From positions 1 to 64,000 of the forward strand of contig LGRX02027028.1 of the NCBI GenBank assembly GCA_001247695.2: DNA of 64,000 nt, read 5' to 3'. This stretch comes from Cymbomonas tetramitiformis (taxonomy: Eukaryota > Chlorophyta > Pyramimonadophyceae > Pyramimonadales > Pyramimonadaceae). The position numbers and the translations under genes are program-made. Positions 56,588 through 64,000 of this stretch are shown piece by piece. Within the stretch, counting starts at the first letter, position 1, and each line of letters begins with the position of its first letter. Under the pieces are notes generated by a model, which saw only the letters and a list, made by a program, of their open reading frames with translations, did no database searches and was not told where the DNA came from.

Positions 56588-58769
56588 TTACGCCTTTTTC
56601 TTTGCTAGATGTTTCAGTTCATGACTTGCCTCCTCTATCTGCAAACATGAGGATTCTAAGTGCCTCATTAACTTCAAATTCTTGACATCGCTTCGCATCA
56701 CTTCAACCTATCTGGCCAAGCTGATTTTGAATATACAAACGCTTAGTGCAAACTCTTGAGTTGAAGTTTTCAGTGCAAAACTTGAAGGGATTTCCCTGCT
56801 ACAACATACATGATTGTGCCTTGACTTGCACACGAAGAGAATAGCAGCGTCAGCAAGGTTCGAAGTAGGAGGAGGAGGGTAGGGTTGCACCTCTTTAGCC
56901 ATGAAAAAATCAATCATCGTTCGAATAATGGCAACCAGTCCAATATTGATCAAGCTGGTGGTGTTCGCGCCGTGCACCATGGTTTCAATGATATCACTGA
57001 TCAATAGAAACTCGAGTCCAAGGAGGATCCCTCGTCCGAGAGTGATGCGTGTGAGATCGTACCTGCACATAAAGATCCACACGTTGGAAATCGTTTTCTA
57101 CCAAAAAGTTGCCAAGCAAATATGAATCTTGTTCGGCTTGGGACAGTCTGAATACTTCCTTACATCCTTAAGGTTCCTACCCCATGGGACCTTGCTGAGC
57201 TAGATATGCAAGCACTCGGGCTCACATTGTTTGAAGAACTTTGAATCTCTTGAAATGTTCGAAGTAAAAATACACCCAAACAAGTCTTGCTTCGAGGCTC
57301 AAATCATACTGGATGCACAGTTTTAGAAAATTTCACAACAATTAGTGAGCACTTAGTCACGCTTAACTTCGTGCCTTCAGATCAACCAAACTGAGAAACT
57401 TGCGGATTTACCAGTAAGTGCAAGCGTCATTGTCATAATCGATCTTCGAGCACATGTACCTCCACGCGTAGATCAATGCAAATAAACCTGTGATTTGCAT
57501 CAAATACTTTTGAGGGATGTCCAGGTGCCTTGTTGCATTCAAGTGACAACTGACAACCCGTCGGTTAGCTACGATATCTGTGAGGGATTCGCCCTGCGTG
57601 CTTCATACGAATGCGAGGCAACGCTTGTTCGCGTTGCGTCACATAGGTGTGCGGTGACAACTGCTTGTTCGCGTTGCGTCACATAGGTGTGCGGTGACGA
57701 CTGCTTAGTTCGCGTTGCGTCACATAGGTGTGCGGTGACGACTGCTTGTTCGCGTTGCGTCACATAGGTGTGCGGTGACGACTGCTTGTTCGCGTTGCGT
57801 CACATAGGTGTGCGGTGACGACTGCTTAGTTCGCAATTATTCTGCGGTGAGGCAGCAGCTCGACCTATCACTGAAATCAGAGGTGTGGAACAACACACAG
57901 GTGGTTCGCTCCTTTTCGTTCAGCACTCCCATCACGCGAAATTTTCTTTTTCTCCTGAGGAACTGAAGGCTTTTGCTTCATAGGAACACAACTCCGGCCA
58001 CTGCACTCGTGCTTGTGCAAAAGACTAATGTCGGCATTGTTCAAACCAGGCAAGTACGGTGAGGACAAGCACGCAGACAAAGTGCCCGCGCCATATTCTT
58101 TCCCTATGGGCCTGCGTCATGAGACTACCCTTGTAAACCATTATTGCCAGGGCCACGTTCTCGAAGAACTTTCCTGCCGAAACGTGCCCAGCCCCATCCC
58201 TTGTCCTTGCTGAGTTGCCTATGATGAGTTTACGTCGTACTCATCGTGTTCATCAAACTAGAGCGGGCACGCGCGCAAGTCAATGCGTGAAAATGTGTTC
58301 GATAAGCTTGCTTATTCTATCTGCAACTTCCGTTACTGTGCCCAAGACTTGAACCAGTAAGGAATTTCGGAGCGAGATAAAATTTACTTCCGAGCAACTC
58401 AAGCTTTGCGCAAGCACTGTCATCGACGATACCAGTACAACTCGTATGAAATAATATGGAGTTGCGAGAAGTCGTGAACGCAAGGCTATGGCAAACGCTG
58501 TTTCCAAGTTAAGCAGATCGCCTCCTGAAGAGAACGAACCAAAAAACTCGCATATGCGCTTTTGCATGCCTTCGATAAACGATTCTTCCTCGTCGTCGTC
58601 TCCGCTTTCCTCTCCTGCCCCACCAACCAGTCTGTGTTAAACTTTCACCTGCATCGATACCGGAAGTCATTGATGTGTTCATGAACGCCGTATCCGTATC
58701 CGTCTTGATGGTGGAAGCACCAGTATCATCGACGATGTGATAAGTTGCCTTGACCTTGAGGAAGCGCAT
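56588..58769 (-). CDS. DUF1622-family membrane protein (model incomplete)
   Basis: Exons read on the minus strand: 58769-58649 (ATG, MRFLKVKATYHIVDDTG), 58614 to about 58300 (acidic start, then SSGGDLLNLETAFAIAL), 57487-57412 (GLFALIYAWRYM, a membrane segment), 57062-56891 and 56638-56588 (IEEASHELKHLAKKKA, stop). The fourth exon holds YDLTRITLGRGILLGLEFLL, then SDIIETM…INIGLVAIIRTMIDFFMAKE. This is the DUF1622 signature: LGRGILLGLEFL, a DII motif, then an IRT-containing helix. Phases agree at every joined border that could be tested. Exon(s) between about 58300 and 57487 are not resolved, and the first intron would be only 34 nt. The protein should have three or so membrane helices. The function of the family is unknown. 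Confidence 0.65.
57623..57835. repeat. 40-bp minisatellite in an intron of the DUF1622 gene
   Basis: Five near-identical units of 40-41 bp (GCTTGTTCGCGTTGCGTCAC then ATAGGTGTGCGGTGACGACT) plus a partial sixth. Two units carry an extra A (GCTTAGTTC). Confidence 0.9.
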
Positions 58770-58892
58770 GTTTGTTAGAGAACAGCGTTCACACAGTTAA
58801 AAAACATGTAGTTTGGAAAAGATCGTTCGCCGACCCTAAAACAGCGTTGCACTGATACTGCGACCTTTCTATTATGGGGTTCTATCCAATGG

Positions 58893-59204
58893 TCAAATGT
58901 TTAGTAAACTCCAACGGTCTTGATCGAGCGAGGGGACCTCACCGGTCTTCTTCGATGTACCGCTACCACCACCACCACCGGAGCCACCATCGCTGCCGTC
59001 TAAGGCGAAGTCTCCCGAAGCAGCTGCTTTGGAGGCAACGTCACGAGGGTTCCCGCAGCGCATCTGGGGGTCAACCTCGTCCAAACACCCTTGATTAGTC
59101 AAGGTATTAAATGCTTGGTCAGATAGGATGGAGGCCAAGAGCCAGTGGCAAATTTTAGTGGAGAATACATGGCTTGCTTGAAGCGCGTACCCGCGTCGTC
59201 TCAC
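58893..59204 (-). CDS. Low-complexity open frame, unrecognised
   Basis: About 100 codons with CHWLLASILSDQAFNTL, then DEVDPQMRCGNPRDVASKAA and a Gly/Ser-rich stretch. It lies just upstream of the DUF1622 gene on the same strand and could be an unrelated exon or chance. No motif is recognised. Confidence 0.25.
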   Translation of the reverse strand: MRRRGYALQASHVFSTKICHWLLASILSDQAFNTLTNQGCLDEVDPQMRCGNPRDVASKAAASGDFALDGSDGGSGGGGGSGTSKKTGEVPSLDQDRWSLLNI

Positions 59205-60432
59205 TCTTCGCGACAGATCGCTGCGTAGGGCGCGTTCGGGGTTGCCTCCTGTTTGAGTTTTGGTGGGCCCTAGAAACAGAAGGTAGCTTCAATATGTGCA
59301 AACGCGCAATGATCCCTGTTGGAGACATATTTATCCTGCTTTTCAGTGACAAACACTAACGACTAAGACAACAGGCAACTTCGAAACTGAGATTTGTTCG
59401 CCAAATCAATCGAATGTTATTTTCCTATATCCTATTCCTAACAGATTGATTTGATATTCCCAACAGATCAACACCTGACGTGAGAGAGAGCGCGAGCGTG
59501 GCACACGCGACGGACAGAAGAGAATAGCAGCAGCATCGGCACTTGAACGACGATCCTGCTTACCTCGTATCGACGCGACGTATCGCTAATTCGCTATCGC
59601 ATCATCGCATCGCTTCATCGGTATGCCAATATGAATATCTTCTAGTCGAGCCCTTTTGATCCGGGCTCCCACTCCTGTTCCTGCTCCTGTTATTTTGCCA
59701 CCTGACGCTCGCCCATGCTCGCGGCGTGCTCACATGAGCGTGGATCAAAAATGGTCTCGCATCCTGTTGGATTGAAATATTCCACCTGGTATATTCACGA
59801 CGATCGGGAAGATGTCTGACGAAGCAAATACCTCTGCTCTTTATGTTCTAGGCGACAGAAAAGGCTAATATATGTTATATATTAGGCTGGCGGAAGCACT
59901 TGCAGGGAGTGACACCGTGATTCACTGCAGACTAAGATGAGATAATAAAATAACTTTGGGGTTTTATTATCGCGGAACGAACTGGCGGAAGCAAGCTGAC
60001 GTGGCACCTCGGGTCAAGGGGTGATCAGAGAGAGTGTGACTGCCCCCCACCTTATGGGGGGGGCTGAAAGTCTCATCTCACATCACACCACCTCACCCCG
60101 AAGGCGTGAGGTGCCACAACAAGGCAGGCAAGCCTGCATCCCAAACCTAAACCCTAGGCAAAAATAGGCAGCAGTTACAGGCCCAATGGGACCTCTTGCA
60201 GTTCGAAACTACTGCACTACATAGCTAGAGCCGTTCATTGCAAGTGTCTGTCTAACTTAGTGTTGCACACCACCAGACCGTGATGTGTCTGGTGGCAGGT
60301 CGATTGTGTCATTGGCGAGAGGCCGTGACCCCATGAAAGGTGGCAACCAGATGGGCTAGGGGCATACGCCCATGCATGTGCCGTGGGGATCACTACTCCC
60401 ACGGGGTAGGCTGCCAAAATTACTAAGCAAGC
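59205..60432. other. Spacer with a 117-bp hairpin
   Basis: At 60001-60117 the ends GTGGCACCTC and GAGGTGCCAC face each other around a CCCCCCACC/GGGGGGG core, as in a small MITE. The CACCCCGAAGGCG word in it recurs at 21617. No gene is supported; a GAGAGAGAGCGCG patch lies at 59483. Confidence 0.5.
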
Positions 60433-61045
60433 TGTTAGGGCTGATATGCGAGCCCACAAATATTATACAATATATCAAATAAACACTGTGCTGTTGAACG
60501 GCACACACAAGTGTAACAGTATAGCGGGTTGTGAGTTGCAGTCTCTGAATGAAAAACTGCTGAAGCACAACGCTTCCTCACTTTTATACCTACGTCACCC
60601 ATCATCTTAGATGGTACCGCCATTGGGTTGTGAACCCGAGACGTAGGTTGAACGACCAGCATGGTAATAACGACTAGTTCGTTCATGCTGCACATGCGAG
60701 TTCCACGCATGCTGATAGCTAAAGATGATTCTTGGTTTGTTTCCAAGATGTATCTTTGCTTTGCCATCTTCGAGTTCATCATACGAACTCTCGATGACAG
60801 GGATGCCTGATGATATGACATAATCCTCTGGCGACATGTACAGTCATCGTCGACCGTACTGACGACTGTCATAAATGTATCGTGACGCGACTCGACCTGT
60901 ACAGTCATGATCGACCATACTGTCGACTGTCATAATAATATATGACACGATTGACTGTCATAATAATATATGACATGACATGACATGACATGGTATGACA
61001 TGTATGACAGGTATGACACGTATGACATCGGTCATAACCCTGATA
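60433..61045 (-). repeat. LTR of a second, older chromovirus copy
   Basis: It has the same order as 32787-33412 (TGTTAGGGCTGATATGCGAG to CATAACCCTGATA), about 613 bp, but with many substitutions and indels. The repeat array is shortened. Confidence 0.8.
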
Positions 61046-62008
61046 GATCTCCCCTCTCAAGAGAGTTGTGACCTCACAACGGGCATACCTTTTGTATATG
61101 TCTTTGATGTCTTTGTTGTTGTCGCTTCTTGCTGGTACCAGTCTTCTTACACCGATTTGAGGCGTCCCTCATGGTGTTTTTAGGTTATTGGGGGGAACTG
61201 AGTCCACTTTAGTCCCTCACCTTACAATTCTTAGGATGTAGCCCACCTTTCTGGAAATCGTATCGTATTTCAGAGTGACGTTTCAAGGTTCAATGAATTG
61301 CGTTTCGTGATGCAGATTGACGCTGGATTACTGATTGATCCATACGTATCGTGCGTCAGAGTGACGATTCAAAGCATCCGAAGTGTACGTTACGGATTAT
61401 TTGCGCTAGCCGTCGTCGCTTTAGCGAACGATGATCCCACGATTTAACGATTTATAATCGCACGATTCTCGGCCTTATATATATGACTGATCGACGAAAA
61501 CCCTTGGGTACATGTTTCCACAGTTATATATAGTGCACCCAACCCTTCCTCCCCTCCTGAAGCTACTATGGAGGTTCACAGGCGGCAACGGGGAGCCCGA
61601 TTTTTGGGGCTTGTTTTTAATGCAAACGGAGTGGCCCTGCTTAACGGGATTGGACTTATAATCCTTTACCCGGTCTGCTCAACTCCTCAATATTTGGTCC
61701 GGTACGCGCGCTTGACGAACATCTGTCGCGATGAGTGAGAATGGATTCGCCACGTACTAATGTGAAATTTTTTTTAGTTATGTTTGTCAAGCACAACTTA
61801 GGATCACAACTCCGTCTACCTCAGTCGATATCTCCGGTAGCTCGGATGACTGGCCAAGAATCCGATGACAAACCACGGTTTTGGCAAAGGTAGCATTTAG
61901 CAGTTTTTATTTATCCACAGATATGATATCTCGCATGTGTGCGTATCTGTGCAAGGGTATGATTTTGAACAAGGCTCACTACACCTTTAGCAAGGAAGGA
62001 TCAATTCC
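61046..62008 (-). mobile_element. 3' noncoding end of the older chromovirus copy
   Basis: Similar to 33413-34340, including the polypurine tract (here complement of GATCTCCCCTCTC). An insertion of about 45 bp (near 61475-61525, ATATATATGACTGATCGACG) is absent from the intact copy. Similarity ends at GGATCAATTCC. Pol, gag and the other LTR are not found in the window. Confidence 0.75.
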
Positions 62009-64000
62009 TGCTCCTGTCATATCAATTTGATGCAGGGTAAAAAATGTTAGGGATATAACCCTGCAGTTCTCGGGTTGCAGCCCATTGCACCGAAGGTGCA
62101 TCGCAGTCTTTGGGATGCAGCCCTGCAGTTCTTGGGATGCAGCCCTGCAGTTCTTGGGATGCAGCCCTGATATATATATGTGACCGATGGACGAAAACCT
62201 CTTGGGTACATGTTTCCATGGCCTGATTTTTATATGGTCGACAATTTTTGGCAAAAAGTCATTGGCTATCAGCTTTTGACTTAGAAGCCACAATGTTATA
62301 GAAGCTGCGACCTATTGTAACCATATGCGGTAGTTATGCCTTCAGCATACGTTGACAATATGATTATGTGGAACTTATAATCCCACTTAAGTTGCATCAT
62401 GATAAATTTATCCAGGTGTTAACAAGTGTTCAGGATTTGATAAGGGGTTGACGCCCCACAAGCCAAAGGTCACTGTCTCATAAGGCTCGCCTCAAGTGTG
62501 CGGCTTTGAGGATTAGTGTCCTGGCGAGGCACAGTCATGATGCTTCCTAGTCCATAATGGAACTGGAAATGAGAATGCTCAAGATATCCGAAGACAGGAA
62601 GGCTTTTGGTTGGCCAGAATTACTGTCAAGATGCTTAACTTTGATGGAATGGCATTCGGATACAAACTGTGCAACCATGCATGTGATTTATGCATTGGTG
62701 TATGACTTTGATGAATTGTCTCTTGTCGTGAACCTGGAAGGAATGACGGGCAAATAGCTAGAGTGGCGGATTTACTCACTCGGCTTTTCTGTTATGGAAT
62801 TCGATGCCTGATGGCACAACTAGCAATCCTTTGCTCAGATGCTTTCCTTAAGACATTGGCAACAACTTGTGTGCCAGCTTCTCTAGATTTGGGGAGAAAC
62901 CATGGATCAACAATTCATTAATCAAAACACATGTATCAAGGTTGATTCATCGAATCCTTCAACTCTTGAATTTCGACAATCAGCATCTCAGGCTGTTGAC
63001 GTCAAAGTGATGGTCGTAAGCTTATAATATAGCTTATTCACCTTTGAAAAACCATCGTTCTCCAGTATCAGTGCCCTTCATATAATATGATAGAGCCGGA
63101 GAAATATGCATCTATGATTTCTTCATAATGAACTTCATGTGTTAGTAAGTCAAATAAGACTTCATTTGATGTTTCAATCGGCATGATGTACCGTGTCATC
63201 AATTTTATGGCTGCTATACACAGATGCTGGAACTTTTGATAAGATCTTTAATTTTCCAAGCAAAATCACAATGATGTAAGGTGTGGCAGCTGTATGAAAA
63301 TGAATGAATCTATACTCTTCCTTCCCCTCGCAAAAAGAGATGTATCAAACCAATCAGATGGTGATGGAGGATGTTATTCAATCATTATGTTATGTGAAAA
63401 ATGATTTGATAGAGAATCAGACTGAGATTACTCATCGAATGCTTTAGAGGTAACAATGTCAATCTGAACATTGATTCTCTCTACGTCATATTGGCAATAT
63501 GCCTGACGTTTTTGAATGTGGCAAATGCCAGATGATGTCAAATGCAGTCGTTGGGTTGCAGCCCACATACTTTGTCAGTTTAGGGTCAATATAGTGTACC
63601 CAATTTTAGACAATGGTTCTGGAAAATGATTGTCATGATGAACAAAGAAATCAGTGATGGTACCGAAGTTAACTTTGGTATCGAAGCTAATGGAGAGTCG
63701 ATCAAGAAGTGTCCGTAATGACAACAAATTACTACGAGTTATATTTTCGTAGTTGATGGATGGCTGACATGTCATTTCATTATGAATAGAACATGGCATT
63801 GCCTAGTGATATGTGTATATTCTTCAGCACATGATCACTTATCTCAATAGTGCCCATTTTATTTTGCAGATTGCGGGTTTTCCAAGACTTCGTGGCCTAA
63901 TGGATGAGGCAACAAATTTCTAAACATTCCAGAATGAACTTTCAAAGAGTTTTCATTTCTTAATGAAGCATGCTTGTCTTATGTGCCAAAATGCAGAGCT
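62009..64000. other. AT-rich stretch with a small GCAGCCCTGCAG minisatellite
   Basis: From 62053 to 62170 the word CCCTGCAGTTCTTGGGATGC recurs four times with variants. CGAAAACCTCTTGGGTACAT at 62192 resembles 61495, so some chromovirus-derived DNA may continue. GTTGGGTTGCAGCCCACA at 63551 is a further related word. No gene is supported. Confidence 0.4.

Noticed and set aside
56455..56685. Plus-strand open frame over the last DUF1622 exon
   Set aside because: The minus strand gives a spliced, in-frame end of a recognised family, and the plus frame has no support.

Overview
This is a piece of nuclear DNA from a eukaryote. Three host genes have spliceosomal introns with GT-AG borders that restore reading frame, and the rest is densely packed, nested transposable elements. 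Recent and old copies sit side by side, and most element genes carry frameshifts. The CACTA element with DUF4218/DUF4216-like domains is best known from plants and green algae, and together with the chromovirus, piggyBac, Crypton and capsid-only LTR elements it suggests a microalga, perhaps a prasinophyte-type green alga. That placement is inference only; no rRNA or organelle marker is present.

Host genes. (1) An SGNH/GDSL hydrolase with a signal peptide, 6043-8238 (+), several exons, model incomplete. (2) A long coiled-coil protein, 42845-50863 (+), for which an 18-exon model can be read that stays in frame throughout (1069 aa). (3) A DUF1622-family membrane protein, 58769-56588 (-), five supported exons with a gap in the middle.

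Mobile layer, left to right. 1-3542: a complete capsid-only (TR-GAG type) LTR element on the minus strand, inserted into a Crypton tyrosine-recombinase gene (3544-5226). 10.8-15.4 kb: a related plus-strand gag whose reading frame is cut twice, first by a 1.46-kb element made of structured tandem repeats with a 10-bp target duplication, then by a 6.2-kb near-perfect palindrome built from two inverted copies of the end of a CACTA transposon (15380-21614). 21.7-25.3 kb: another gag relic on the minus strand, with hAT-type MITEs in and beside it and a TIR element. 27.2-30.5 kb: a piggyBac transposase with an intact 844-aa frame. 31.4-32.6 kb: a third gag relic. 32787-40935: a chromovirus (Ty3/Gypsy with chromodomain) with near-identical LTRs and a perfect 5-bp target duplication, but with RT/RNase H deleted, gag frameshifted, an 84-nt intron in integrase and a MITE in gag. 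40975-42209: a deleted hAT element. 51.7-52.4 kb: a foldback hairpin with tandem repeats in its arms. 53.2-54.3 kb: a fourth plus-strand gag relic. 60.4-62.0 kb: the 3' end of a second, older chromovirus copy.

The most unusual items are the CACTA palindrome, the structured tandem-repeat element that interrupts gag B, the intron with flanking direct repeats inside integrase, the paired cysteine module in the Crypton protein, and the tandem duplication of one coiled-coil exon. No CRISPR array, bacterial operon, rRNA or convincing tRNA gene was found.
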